From contig WBMV01008585.1 in assembly GCA_013396655.1 (NCBI GenBank), forward strand, positions 452,629 through 516,628: a stretch of DNA of 64,000 nucleotides, in the 5' to 3' direction. The DNA is from Campylorhamphus procurvoides (Eukaryota > Chordata > Aves > Passeriformes > Dendrocolaptidae). The position numbers and the translations under genes are program-made. Within the stretch, counting starts at the first letter, position 1; the number at the start of each line of letters is the position of its first letter. The notes beneath the pieces were generated by a model that saw only the letters and a program-made list of their open reading frames with translations, had not been told where the DNA came from and did no database searches. Shown piece by piece: positions 26,501 to 38,365 of this stretch.

Positions 26501-27323
26501 TTCTGAATTCTGTCTGTAGAATAAAAAGGAGCAGCCAGGATCATTATGATTGTGCCAGGATCTGGCCTGAGAAACGAGTGTGGGTTGAGGAAGTCAGAGA
26601 GCCATGTGAGTGAAGGGAATTTGTACGCAGTGTGGACAATTGCAAGTGTGAGCCATTTTGTCTGCTCCCTTTTCTCTGCCCATGTAAATATGTACCTAGA
26701 TCAGGTAGAGCTACAAAAGTATAAACATTTCTCAGAGGAAGGGTGGAAAGATGGGAATGTAAGATTGCCTGATTTTAGATTACTGTGGTATTGCCAACAT
26801 TTGCTCTTTGCAGAAAATTAAAAATGCTTTTTTTCAGTTTTGAGTTTGGGGGTGGGTGAAGGAACTGCTTTAGAAAGACTCAGGCTGAGTTTCCCTTGCT
26901 GTTTGTAAAAGGCTGGCAAGCACATCACACAGCATGGTCTGGCAAGGATCCGCACGGTACCAGGTGTCAGCCTGGGGGCTGATAGCACATCAGTACAGCA
27001 ACCCATGAGACCAGAACAGGCAACATAACTCATTTCATGTTCCCATACAGGCAATCAATGGCAAGGAGATTTTTGGCATGAGTCGTATGCAGATTAGATA
27101 CAATAACAATCCAGAGTATAATATGGTAGAACTGACTCCAAATGTTTTTAGACTAGTCTGTTGTTGTTGTAAATACAAAGGGTTGGAGATCACTCCTTTA
27201 TACAGAGATTTGGCAGGGTCTGAAATGCTGTGTGCATCTCAAAGTTGTTTATAAATGGAAGGCAAATCAGACACAAGAAAGACAGAATTCAGAAGCAAGG
27301 AAGTTAGAGGTAATGATACATAA

Positions 27324-27530
27324 GAATCAGAGAATCATTAGGTTGGAAACGTCAACTTTTAACACAGCCAAGTCCACCATTAAACCATGCCCTCAAGCGC
27401 TACATCAAATTCTTACTGGACTGGGAAGTCCAATGTACGACAACTCTTTTGGTGAAGCAATTTTTCCTAATAACCCATTCTAAACCTCCAGTGGTGAACG
27501 GCATTTCCTCTTCTGGGCAAGAGAGGCCAA
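27324..27530 (-). mobile_element. CR1 LINE fragment, 3' end (antisense)
   Basis: This is the tail of a CR1 element inserted on the minus strand, so its 3' end is at the low coordinate. It begins with 'agaatcagagaatcattagg', the reverse of CR1 terminal octamers. Next is 'ttggaaacgtcaacttttaacacagccaagtccaccattaaaccatgccctcaagcg' (27342-27399), matching the avian 'ccaagtccaccactaaaccatg' block. Then come 'ttttggtgaagcaatttttcctaataaccca' near 27447 and 'ctaaacctccagtggtg' near 27481. The same blocks occur in order in the better-preserved copy at 38.4 kb, which supports the assignment from within the window. It is strongly 5'-truncated (about 200 bases kept), moderately diverged and non-coding. 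The frame at 27232-27483 crosses it and is not a gene. Confidence 0.78.
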
Positions 27531-29072
27531 GAGAATGAGACAGTAGGCACATCCATTGTCTGGGATAAACAGGGTAGGGGGGATGAATTCAATGGGTTTC
27601 AAGGAGATTTTGAAAGGAAGAGAAAGCAGTGTGTTAGAAGGATATTTCTGTTCAGAAACTGAAAAGCTAGACACAAAAGTTCAAGCACGTGAAGAAGAAT
27701 TTAATCTGAATTCAGAGACATCTCCCACACCTCTGGGATTTCCTAGGGAAACCCTCTTGCTCAAGTCATTTAGAATGAAATCAGCATGGCCACAGGGGAG
27801 ATATTTGAGGGAAGGGTGCAGGAATATCAGGGGTGTCCAGCCTCAGCTCCTGTGCTTATGTTGTGAGTAAGCAGTTCAAGCCGGACTCCCCTGCCCCTTC
27901 ACGGGACCACCAGCAGGGTGATGCCCACTGGAGCTGGGTTAATCCCAGGAGTAAGGAAAGCAAAATTATCAGCACTAGTCAGACCAAGATGGCTGGGCCC
28001 ACCCAAAGCCACTGGCATCTGGTGTCTGTGGAAGTCTCCCAGGTGTCTGTCACCCCGCAGACCCTGAGGAATGTCCTGTATATCTTTAGGCTCTAACTAC
28101 TCAAAGGTTTTGGCACATAGATTGTAGGATGAAAAGGAGTGTCTGCCCTGCACACGGTGGTCTTTTATGCCTCTCATGGCTGTGTTTTGTCCTCCAGGTC
28201 TGAAAACAGTGATAAATACAACAATAAGTCAGGATTGAGTGAAATGGTGAAATGAAAATAGCGTCTTTGCCTTGAGCCTTGTCCATTTTGCATAAGAGCA
28301 CTCATGCTAAAGGGTTATTAGTTGCCAGATGTACCCATGACCCTATGTATGTTTATTTATAGTGGCATAACATTAAGACAGCAGTGAACTGAGTCAACAG
28401 GAAAATTAAAACATTTTCTGAAAAGGAAGAAAAATGACAATGCAGTGATGTTGAAAATTGACAGGCATGCATACATGAACAGCTTTAGAGGTGGTAATTT
28501 TACTTCCATCAGATCACTTTTTTATTTTGCATTGGGACTTTAGCCCAGCAAAATTCCATAGTATTTTCCAGCAACATAATCTTCAAAAATAGTTAATAAT
28601 ATTATGTAACTGTGGTTCTGTTCATTAAAGTCCTCATCACAAAAATGGATCCCTCAACAAAATTTAGCATAGAAATAGTAGTCCAATTTACAGGCCCTGT
28701 GAAGACAAAGTCCATGTTCTGACTTCCTCAGGAGCTGTAATGGCCTGGTGGACTACAGCTGCCCTCTTATCCCCTATCTCTTTCAACTTTCCCACCCTCC
28801 CATGCAGAGCACCCTAATTTTCCCAGCCTCTTTCTGTTGAGTTCTTCTCCTAGCCATCCTTGAGATGTTGTCCTGCCAAGATTCACACAGCTCATACACA
28901 GGCAAGAGATGAAAGAATGTCTCTGAAGACAAAGACATCAAAGATAAGACTTTGAGCTATGCTTTTCGTTTTGCCAGGCTTCCTGTTTTGCTTGCTTTTG
29001 CATTGACTGACAAATACACCTGTAGAGCAACAATCTTTAGCATCAGATCATATATTTTATATTTATCAATAG

Positions 29073-29133
<61 letters not shown>
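29073..29133 (+). repeat. (AGAT/GATA)15 tetranucleotide microsatellite
   Basis: Sixty-one bases of perfect AGAT repeat, about 15 uninterrupted units, ending in 'ata' before 'aaatagag'. Such long perfect tetranucleotides are usually highly polymorphic. The minus-strand frame over 28957-29148 (repeating YLSI residues) is a translation of this repeat and not a gene. Confidence 0.97.
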
Positions 29134-29134
<1 letters not shown>

Positions 29135-31970
29135 AATAGAGATAGCACTCTCTAACATCCCAGTCTCAGAGCCCTTTCTATCTATCAGCATAACACGCTT
29201 TGTAGAAGTTACCCAGCCAAATGATATTACTTTAAATTCCTGTGTACCTACACAGATCTTCAGGGTGTGAGGATAGAGTATCAGCTGACAAATTCTGAGG
29301 GTTTATCCACTCACTTTTAATATCAGCTAGGAGACTAGCACAGGGCACGTTGCCTTTCTGGTGAAACTTGGAATATCAACAGTTCCGTTCAGAGACCCAG
29401 CAGACAGGAGCATGTAGTCCTGAAGAATTAATGTCCTGAACAGCATGGCAGAGAAAGACCTGGATTGTTGAGAACTGGACCATACTGTCACCATACCCAC
29501 ACAGGATCACATCCTGCCCTGTCTCCAATGAGGTCCTCAGAAGAAGGTATAGAAACCCCCACAGGCAGATGAAGAAAAATCTGTCCCAGGAAGTCCTTTA
29601 ATCTTAAGAGAGGCTGTTCAGGTCTGAGATGTGATCTGCCGCAACCTTACTGGAAAGAATTTTTTATTAGAATGTTTCACATTCCTGGTAGTGTTTAAAG
29701 ATCCACCTCTTATTTGAATCTTGCTAAGTGTAAAACATTTGTATTGGAAAACTGTCCTTCCTCTTAAAGCAAGCTTTCAGTATGCAAAACTGCAGCAACA
29801 GAACTAAGACCAGGTTTTAGAAACATGATCTCTTGGGATCTGACAATCCACTGAGCTCTCAGCTGCCTGGTGGGCAGTTTTTCACTTCACTGTACACAAT
29901 TAACATTGACCTAATTCACCACTATTTTGCAGAAGTTCATTAACTTTAGCAAAATATGTTGTGAGACCTTGAGCCTTTTACATTCAGTTTAATATGTATT
30001 TCCTTGTGTATTGATCTGGAGACTCTCAGGGATTTATCTACTTTAGAATTTAACTGAACTACTAGACTATGTTACAAAATATATAGTTATCTATTTTTTT
30101 CTCTCTTTTTGAGAGAAGGTTGAAAAAATAAATAAGCAAAATAGCTCCACCCTTGAGATGTTTTCCTAGCTGTTGCTTGTGCAGAAGCAGGGAGATCAGA
30201 GAGAAGGAGAAGTAAGATAAGGGAGGGGAAGACTATGGAGAGAAAATACATTTAGCTCTGATTTGTAGGACTTACAGAATGACCTTTTGTCCAAATCTCA
30301 AATGCAAGGACCATTTAATTTCTGGTGCTATTCCATCAGCCTCTACGAAATGCTGCTAGAAAGTGCTTTAGCTAGTGTTATATAGCTGGAAAATGGGAAG
30401 CTTGTTCTTCCACAGAGAAACATGTGAAAGTAAAGGCTTACCCAGGAGCCATAAATCCAGTTTTTATAATGGATGAAAGATAAAATACTACATGGGCAGC
30501 CCTGCACTTCATGTGTGTGTGTGTTAATCCATGGCTGCTCCCCTGCACCCTGAACCCCCCAGCTGTCTGCGTTGGGCTGGCAGAGGCTGACATGCGAACT
30601 AACATATGTAACTGTGTCCAAGAGCAGGCAAGTGGGATGGAATGCCATCAGGAGCAGTCCTGACCTCCGCCACTGGCTTGGCAGGCTGAACAGACACGAC
30701 TGAGCTGTGAACATGGCCAGGGCCTTGCTCCCAGCTGGCAGTGCCTCACAACACACAGAGGAGCTGTGGGCACTGAGGCAGGATCTGGTGCTTCCCAAAG
30801 GCTTTTTCCTCCCAGCCGTATCCTTTGGCATTATTAGTGTGCTCTGGCTCCCCAGCCAGCTTGCAGGAAGGTCACCACAGATCCCAGCAAGGACATTCCC
30901 TCCATCTGTGCCTCTCTGGATGTGAGGGTGATACATTGAGAGCTGAAGACTGAGGAACATAGTGAATTATATCCTTTGCTGTAAAGAGACACTCAGTTTG
31001 TCATTGTGCTGTACGTGTTCTCTTAAAGGCCCTGAATTTAAAGCTGTGTATTAAGAAGCAGTGACCAGCCACACAACCTAAAAAGTGGGAGACCTGCTAG
31101 AAAAATGGCACCACATTTTGTCAAAAAGTTGCAAAATTCAAAAATCTTTGAGCAGTACTACTGATCAAACATATTCCCCAAACATATTCCTAAAGACAGC
31201 TACATGGAGTTAGTTAGAGGACTTGATTCCTGTTTTATAGGGTTTAGAATGAAAAGGTAAAAAAAAATCCCGAACCCTGTACAAAGAAGGCACAGCTGTT
31301 CAGGACTTTCTTGATTTTAAAGTGCAAAGGCACCTCCTCCCTGTTGGATTTGCTGGACTTTCCTGAAAGGTTGCTAAGATAATAGTTGCAGTGAATTACT
31401 GTAAAGTCAAAATTGTTGTGTTGCTCACATGCCTGCCTCAGGCTCTGCAGTTTGCTTCACTTGCTCCTATTTCTGAATAAAGAGTGCTGCTTTAAAAAAG
31501 TGCTATTATTAAGCACATTTCTCCCTAGTGCAATGACTTCTGCAATAAGAAGTGACCGCTTGGCATATGACCTGAACAAATGTACATAAGCTTTATCTAT
31601 AAACTTCCAGAGCCTTTTTTTATGAAGTTTTCATTAAACTAGATAACAACAAAAGAAACCATCACCAGTGGAATAAGAAAGCTCTTCATCTAGTGCCAAA
31701 AGAATTATTGCCAGGTCTTTTTACTGAAAAAAAAGAATGAGATTCTTTGTTGAAATACAAACAAGGTTGCTTCTTAGATGTAGGCTGGCAAGTAGCAAAT
31801 TAAAGAGTTCAAACCAAACCCCATTTGTGTAATAACAAATCTCAGAAGGATTCTGCCTCTTCTTTTGCCTCTCATTTCAACTTTATTATAATTCTCTCTT
31901 AAATACTCCAATTTGGATTCAATATGACTATGGCTTTTCAAATCATTTAGAATAAACAGAATGTCACAAG

Positions 31971-31996
31971 CTTTTTCTTTCTTTTTTTTTTTTTTC
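31971..31996 (+). repeat. Pyrimidine/poly-T tract
   Basis: Twenty-six bases of only C and T, including 14 consecutive T. It gives the lysine-rich start of a spurious minus-strand frame at 31774-32013. Confidence 0.85.
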
Positions 31997-32066
31997 ACTG
32001 TCAGAACACTCATTTACCCTTTGTATTATAAAATGCCATCTTCATGTTTTAGGGCTGTACTCTGGT

Positions 32067-32067
32067 N
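32067..32067. other. Single ambiguous base (N)
   Basis: One N in otherwise normal sequence. It indicates an uncalled or heterozygous consensus base in a draft assembly. Confidence 0.98.
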
Positions 32068-33099
32068 ACATGCATGATGACCAAAATATGCAAAAGTACT
32101 TAGTGCACAAAAGCTTGAACATCAGGTTTATTTTTTCACCTGCTGTAATTGTGAACTGCAGACATGGACCTGGATGTAGGATTTAATATCAGGATATGAA
32201 GTATTTTCAGAGGGACATTGACTTTGAAAAACTAGGTAAGAGGGATTCATATCACAGGTAATGAAAATTCTTTGGGAATAATGATGCGAGTTCTGACCCT
32301 GCCTTAAAACTAAAACTCCTACAGGCTTGTGAATGGAATGCCATCTTCACGACATGATTTTCAGATCCTTCTTCCGTCTGGATTATTATAGGAGTCAGAA
32401 GACCCTTAGCAACTAGAGGACAAAAGTTTTTTGTGTCAAGCCATGCAAAACCAGATAAAAACCTAACCAGATGAATGTTGCAAAAATTAGTTGCTATTAT
32501 TAAATATTTGTAGCTGTTTTCCTGCACAATGCAGCTTTGCAATCCGGCAAACAGGGTTATTTGAAAAACAGCAAATTTATTCTGCCAGATGCTGTTTCTT
32601 GCTAAGTTAAACAGCACTCTTTAGATGAGGGGAGCACTGGAGGGTTATTTTAGCATTACAGATGTAGAAAAAGAGAACACAAACAATTAAAGCTGCCACC
32701 ATATATGCTCTAGAGCCAGGATGTTTCCTTTCAACTGTTAGTCAATGAATAGCATTATTCAATATGTGTAATCCTTCAGAGATTAAGAATCATTAGCTAA
32801 TAAGATATGCCTTAGTGCATCTGTAACATCTGCAGTTTCCTGGTCACAGAAATGCATTTGTCACAGCAAGCACAGAGAGGAAACAGGCAACCATTCCCCA
32901 GCTGAAAACCTTATGAAAGCAGGGACCTTTCAGAGGCGGCTGGACGGGGAGGGGGGCAGCTCTGCACGCTGCTTGCCCCCTTGCACAGGAAGAGCAGAGC
33001 TGATTTGAAAAAAAATCCTCAGAAATCTGACCAATAATACACAAACCAAGCAAAAAAAATACACAAAAACCCAATCCAACAAAACCCAATACTTGTGGT

Positions 33100-34000
33100 T
33101 CTTCAAAGACGCGGGCTCAAAAGAAACTGCCTCGAAAGCAGGGAAGGCTGGTAAGCGCTTTGCTGCTCTCAGCATCCGTGTAACTCTCCACAATTACCGG
33201 CGGAGTCTATTTCACCACAACGGATTTAATTGTGCATTGACGCTGAGAAGGGAGGGAAACGACAGTCAGCCTGGAGGAAGAGATTTATCCTCTCCTGTCA
33301 GGCAGTTTGATAAGGGATGTGGATTCTGCGACGTCTCACAATGGCTTTTTTATTTGTTTGCTAAATACTGGGCTGTTTCAGAAATGCACACAGCTGAGCT
33401 GACAGGAGATGCAAACAGAGCACACTCGTTTGGGAATTACGGGGGTGGCGGTACACAGGAAAATAGCCTCAGTCTTCTTCACAGGAAAGTCAGCTGATAA
33501 ACTGATCTTAAGACAACGTATCTTCCTTCCTGTAAAATGCAATAACAGACAGATCTTGTGACCTCGATGACCCTCTGCCGAGTTTACTCCTAACCGGGGA
33601 GGGAAGGCGGGGGTAGCTTTCCTTGGCAGAACCCTCACACAGCTCCTATGTGAATCACGTGGCTGTGCTTAAAGCGAGAGCCAACAATACCAGCATAGTG
33701 GGCCACATATCTTTCAAAGCAAGAGAGTTCACAAAGAAGTCCCCTGCTCGCGGAGATAAGCCGCAGCAGCCCTTTCATTAAACATCCGCTGTGTACTTCC
33801 CGTCGGGGCCGCGGGCTGGCCCCGGGGACGGACGGCTGACAGAGCCAGCAGACACTCTCATGGCTTCTCCTTTTGCTGTTTAGGCCAGATTTCCCCCGCA
33901 GCACTCGGCAGAGGGCAAAGAGAAACACACCGTTTATGTCACCCCTGTTAAATACACAGGCTTTTGCAGCCTGCTTCATGCTGCAGCTTTTCTCAACCGT
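33100..34000. promoter_or_regulatory. CpG-rich segment, candidate regulatory element or weak CpG island
   Basis: By eye this segment carries roughly 35 CpG dinucleotides in 900 bases, with a peak of about eight at 33790-33835. Elsewhere in the window CpG typically occurs about once per 100-200 bases. GC content is also raised, particularly around 33790-33840 (G and C runs such as ggggccgcgggc). Within it, 33190-33240 holds homeodomain-type cores (caattacc, tttaattgtg). Local CpG retention in vertebrate DNA usually means an unmethylated region, such as a promoter or developmental enhancer. No TATA box, initiator, first exon or splice donor can be assigned. Open frames crossing it (134 codons plus strand, 196 codons minus strand) are probably a result of the higher GC. 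It could be a lncRNA promoter, a distal enhancer, or simply a GC-rich patch. Confidence 0.4.
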
Positions 34001-37000
34001 GGTTTGGCTCTGTGCAACAGAGTAAACATCATAAAGAACATAAAAAGGAGTTTTCCTGAATTTTCCCTGAACTTCCCTGGCAACAGAAAGCTTTAACAGG
34101 GTGAGGTTTTTATTCCCCTCCAGAAAACACTGCTCCCGCCCTCCTTCCTCCTCAAATAAATTTGGCAAAAACCCGAAGTCTTGTGCTTGAGGGTCATGCT
34201 CAGGGATCCTTCCTGGAAACTCCATTCAGAAGAGTTAATGCAGCAGCTCACTTGTCTGTTTTGAATCATACTGCGTTCCTGCTCACTTTTCCTCGCCTTG
34301 AATTAAGTTTGCTTTGTAGTACCCAGATTATTACAGCTCACTCCTGCCATACAGGTTGATGGCAGAAAGCAGGCACCAGGCCAGGCTTTCCCCTGCCTTG
34401 CTCCACAGATGACCCTTTCCATATGTGCTCTGTAAGTGTAAAACACCGCCATCTCAGATTTATTGGTGCTGTATACCCACCCTATGGCTTCTAAAAGCCA
34501 CGTACCCTTCTCTCAATGATCGAAGAGTGCTTCCACATAGTCCTTTCAGCATTTACAACTGTTAAAGTTTGTGCTGGTAGAGAACCAGGTGCCTAGGGAA
34601 GGAACTAATTTTGTGAGGTGTTATATGTGAGTCCTGACTCAGGACCTTACAGGACAAAAACCCAAGGAAGGCTGTCTGTAGCTTCACAGGGAGCTGAGAG
34701 CTACTGCTGCCAGAAGTGATACTGGGTAACACTGCCAGTGGAGGCATTTGGTGGCAGAGGTCTGTGGGCCTTAGACTGAGTTGTGATCCTTCTATGCAGG
34801 ATTCTATTAAATAGAAGGCAAGCATTTTCAATCATAACTAGTGGCACCTCCTTCTCAGATGTTCTGTTTGAGGGTAATCTGCTTGACAGGAACACAGGCA
34901 TATGAGCTGTTTGCTCATAAGCTGATTCCCACCCTTTTCCTTTCCTGGTTCCCTGGGTGAAACATGGCACCCCATTACCTGCCATTTGGCGCTCATGTAG
35001 CTTTGTCCAAGTCATACACAATAAGAAGCAAAGTTCAAAGCATAATTCCCATTCCCTCCTTCTTTTTCACCTCAGGTATTAGGTGCAAACTGCTTTTTCT
35101 GACAAGCCAGCAGTTGGTAGCCCACCAGCAAGTGCTGTTCACAATGTGGAAACCATCCTAGATCTAGAACGTAACTTTAACTGGCATGCCCTGCAGCAAT
35201 GGAAGTTCAGGTTCAAAATTCTGTCTCCTAAAGTGGGCTCAATTAACAGGAAAAAAATCTGATGCCCGATGTCTACTGATTAAGGAAGTTTTGCCACTTT
35301 CCTCTCTTTATTTTTGTCCATCTGGAAGGATGAAAATCTCACATGTGTCCTCTGCAGGGTGTTTCTCAGGAGGAGGAAGCATCCCCTCCCCCTTTCACGG
35401 TGAAGTTTAGCTCATGCAAACACAGCACCAGCTTGTGCGACCCCAGGAAACCTCTGTGCAACCCAACAGTTATTTTCGCAGAACTCAATGTGGATTTTTT
35501 ACATGATGTCTGAGAGTCACCTGATGTATCTGATGTGGGTCAAATGCATGGTAGGGAACGTGCTAACAACAAATCTGTAAAGAAGACTGCAGGGTTGTTG
35601 CTGATCTTGTCCTCTGGTGTCTCAGGTTTGCTAGAACATAAGCTAAATGCATTACTGATGCAGAAAAACATGTTACAAAAAAAATCACGCAAATTTTGCT
35701 CTAAAATTTAATTCACCTAATGCAAATGCATTTGGCTCTGAAGTCATCCATGTTTTTAAATTTTTGAACACAGTGAATTTCTTTTAGGATTCATTCTTTA
35801 TAGAATGACTTGGGAAGTAGGCAAATGATGACTCCTAAAGGTTTTACTGAGTATATGTCTAGTTTGAGACATGCATTCTATCCATAAGGTAAAGATGCCC
35901 AAGAAGAGTAAGAAAAGAAAAAGAGAAGAAAGGAAGTCTTTTGCCCATCTTCTTAATACAGCTTGCTTGGGAAGGTTAAACCCGGAATCTTTAACTTCCA
36001 TAAAATTTCCACGTGAAAGAAACACAATCATTTAAGATAATTTCATCTTCCTCTTTGCTTTCCCAGCAGTAATAATATTACTAACATAGCCCAAGAACCT
36101 GTCTTTAGAGACGAATCAAGAATCAAGAAGCTGATCCCCAAGATCAGGTGTTTAATATGTCTGAGCCAAAAGAAAACAAGGCAGAAAGTTTATGTCAGTC
36201 ACTGAAGAGGGTTCCCATTTTAATTCTTATTCCTGTGCTCTGACTGTAAAATGATGACCATGTACATGTTTTGGCAGGAAAGCATAGTTATATCAGAGGG
36301 TAATATTTGTATAGACTTGTCATTTATTAGACCAGTGTGCCCCTGCATATGTGGAAGACAACACCAGTGTCTTGGTGGCTCCCTCTTACTCATCTGGGCC
36401 AAGTCTATTGCAATGTTTTATAAAATAATACATGAAATTGCATGAAATGGAATGTTTTGTCACAGTACACAGATTATGTGAGCCATTTGTTAGCTGGGCA
36501 AGGCTGGGCTTTAGGGTGAAACATCAGTTTGTGCTGTGCTACACAATACTACAATGTGGAGTAACCACAAGCTCTGCACAGGGCTGAGCTGGGCTCTGCT
36601 GAAGACTGCATGGCAAAGGAAAGCACGTGTCACTTCAGTGCATCTGATAGCCTCAGCTGTAAGGTATGATGGCACTTCCTGAGTCTTTGCTCAGTGTGCA
36701 TTTGCTCCGTGAGAGGGACTGTGCAGCTGTTTGCTACACAGTCTCTGAGATCTAACTCTAAGTGTCTGCCTCAGCTGCACTGCTTTAATACCAGATCTTT
36801 GGTATGAAGAGCAGCTTTTCTGCCTCAGAAGCAGGGTGTGCAGGTGTAAGCTCTTCCTTTAGACCTCTCCTGAAAGGGAACGGGTTACTGTTGGGGCAAT
36901 TATATCATGTCCTCCTGCTTCTCTTCCTAACACATATCCTCTCTCTTGACTGCGGACCATTATACACTCCAGACATCTTATACAGACCCTGTATCGTAAC

Positions 37001-38030
37001 ACTCATGAGCTCTCTCATCAAGTTAACCAGCAAATTACCCATGACAGTCCTGGCCAAACTCCTGATAAAGGTTCTGAAACACAATGACACCCTCACTCTT
37101 TCTTTCTCTCTTTTAAAATCAATCAGACATACTTTAAATAGGTAAATGTCCTAAAAGAGAAATTTTCCCAGACTATCAGGGTCCTGGGAAGGGGAACCAA
37201 GGAAACTCTTTCTTCTTGTCATTTATTGTTGAAAGAAAGTGGGTTATGTTGGAATTATAAATCTTCAAATAGGGAGAAATATTTGTCAATAGTCCATAAA
37301 TTACTGGCAATCTCTTTACCCTCCATGCTGTATTTTACATCCTGTATTCTCTAAGTCAGACCTTTCTGATTTTGCTAAGGTGACAAGTCATTGTTAGAAT
37401 GTGTTAAACTCAATTACAGGAGTACATGAAGTAACTGATGTAATTGAGCATGATGCTTTGGCCTGGGAAATTAAAAAAACCTTCCCACAGTTTGCAGAAA
37501 TCAATGTCTTACAGGGCCACATTAAAAAGCAGCCAGCTACCCTACAAAGATAGCTACAGTAGAACTCTCCAATTAGAAGGGCATTATTTGACATGCCATA
37601 TAAATTGTATATTTTGCCTTCCTCAGACCCCAATTCTGTAAGGTTCCCCCTTTTCCCCTTTTGCAGTATTGCACCAAGCTTCTTCAACAAGAGTTCACAT
37701 ACTTCAAGAGATTTACAGAATTACTAACATTGTCTTTTCCAGTGTTTGCTCATTTATGTGTCAATTTGAAAAAAAAATTGCTACAGGTTTCTCCCTCATA
37801 GTTCCAAATTAAATTAGGTTTTATTTTAGAGATTAACTGATTCTAAATCAGAACTGTCAACACAAGACATTTGATTATATTGAATCAGGCCCCCATTTCG
37901 TGTGAGTGACTGAAACACAACAATTTTCCCCGACCCATCCACCCTCCTCCCCCACATCTTTTTATGTGCCTTTTGGATTCTGAAACTTCAGGGGTCACAT
38001 TTTCAAGCCTCTCTTCACAACAATGTGATG
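34001..38030. other. Unannotated non-coding stretch
   Basis: I recognise no gene, RNA or transposon. Open frames reach 113 codons at most, apart from the end of the 196-codon minus-strand frame that begins at 34225. Their translations show no recognisable domain. Confidence 0.65.
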
Positions 38031-38361
38031 CTCTTGCAGAAAAGACAAATGTCACTCTGAGATGTATTAGCAGGGGTGCTGGATATAAAACAAGAGAGGT
38101 AATTATTCTGCTCTATTTGGCACTGGTTCAACCTCAGCTGAAGTAGTGCATCCAGATTTGGGCACTGCATTCTATGATAATTGCAATAAGATGATAAGAG
38201 GTTTAAAAACCATGAACCTCTGAGAAAGGTTAATAGTACTGGGACTGTTTAGTCTAGGAAGTAGAGACAGGGGGAAGATGTTAACACTTTGCAAACACAT
38301 AAGATTTATTTTGAAGAAGGCAGAAATCAGTTTTTCCCATCTGGACAAAGGATAGGACATG
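38031..38361 (+). mobile_element. Old CR1-like LINE fragment, left part of an element split by a later insertion
   Basis: This plus-strand segment follows the old sauropsid CR1 3' UTR. It has 'ggtgctggatataaaacaagagaggtaattattctgctctatttggcactggt' (38075-38127), then 'cagctgaagtagtgcatccag.tttgggcac' near 38136-38165, a 'gataagaggtttaaaaaccatga' block near 38193, 'gagaaaggttaatagtactgggactgtttagtctaggaag' near 38222, and a 'gatgttaacactttgcaaacac' block near 38277. It stops abruptly at 38361, where the minus-strand CR1 begins. The expected continuation resumes at about 39684, so the two pieces are one element interrupted. It is non-coding and more diverged than the copy that split it. Confidence 0.75.
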
Positions 38362-38365
38362 AATT

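Larger units (their letters stand above)
11831..27323. other. Unannotated non-coding stretch with simple repeats
   Basis: I recognise no gene. Open frames are mostly below 110 codons. Two groups are longer or overlapping: 12.3-12.8 kb (132, 96 and 95 codons on both strands) and 25845-26375 (176 codons, plus strand, starting at a true ATG). Neither translation shows a domain or a convincing signal peptide. A 107-codon frame at 19829-20152 is flanked by AG- and GTAAG-like splice sites, but its translation is also unfamiliar. Listed separately are the pyrimidine tract at 13.2 kb and the repeats at 15.3, 17.6, 23.2 and 23.5 kb. Confidence 0.65.
27531..33099. other. Unannotated non-coding stretch
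   Basis: No recognisable gene. The longest open frame of the whole window lies here: minus strand, 30960 down to 30343, 205 codons, with an ATG and an A at position -3. Its translation shows no domain, and the local sequence is richer in G and C than its surroundings, which lengthens chance frames. A GATA-type microsatellite and short TG runs (about 30513-30525) are present. A single ambiguous base lies at 32067. Confidence 0.65.

Noticed and set aside
28957..29148. Minus-strand frame with a repeating YLSI peptide.
   Set aside because: It is a translation of the GATA microsatellite.
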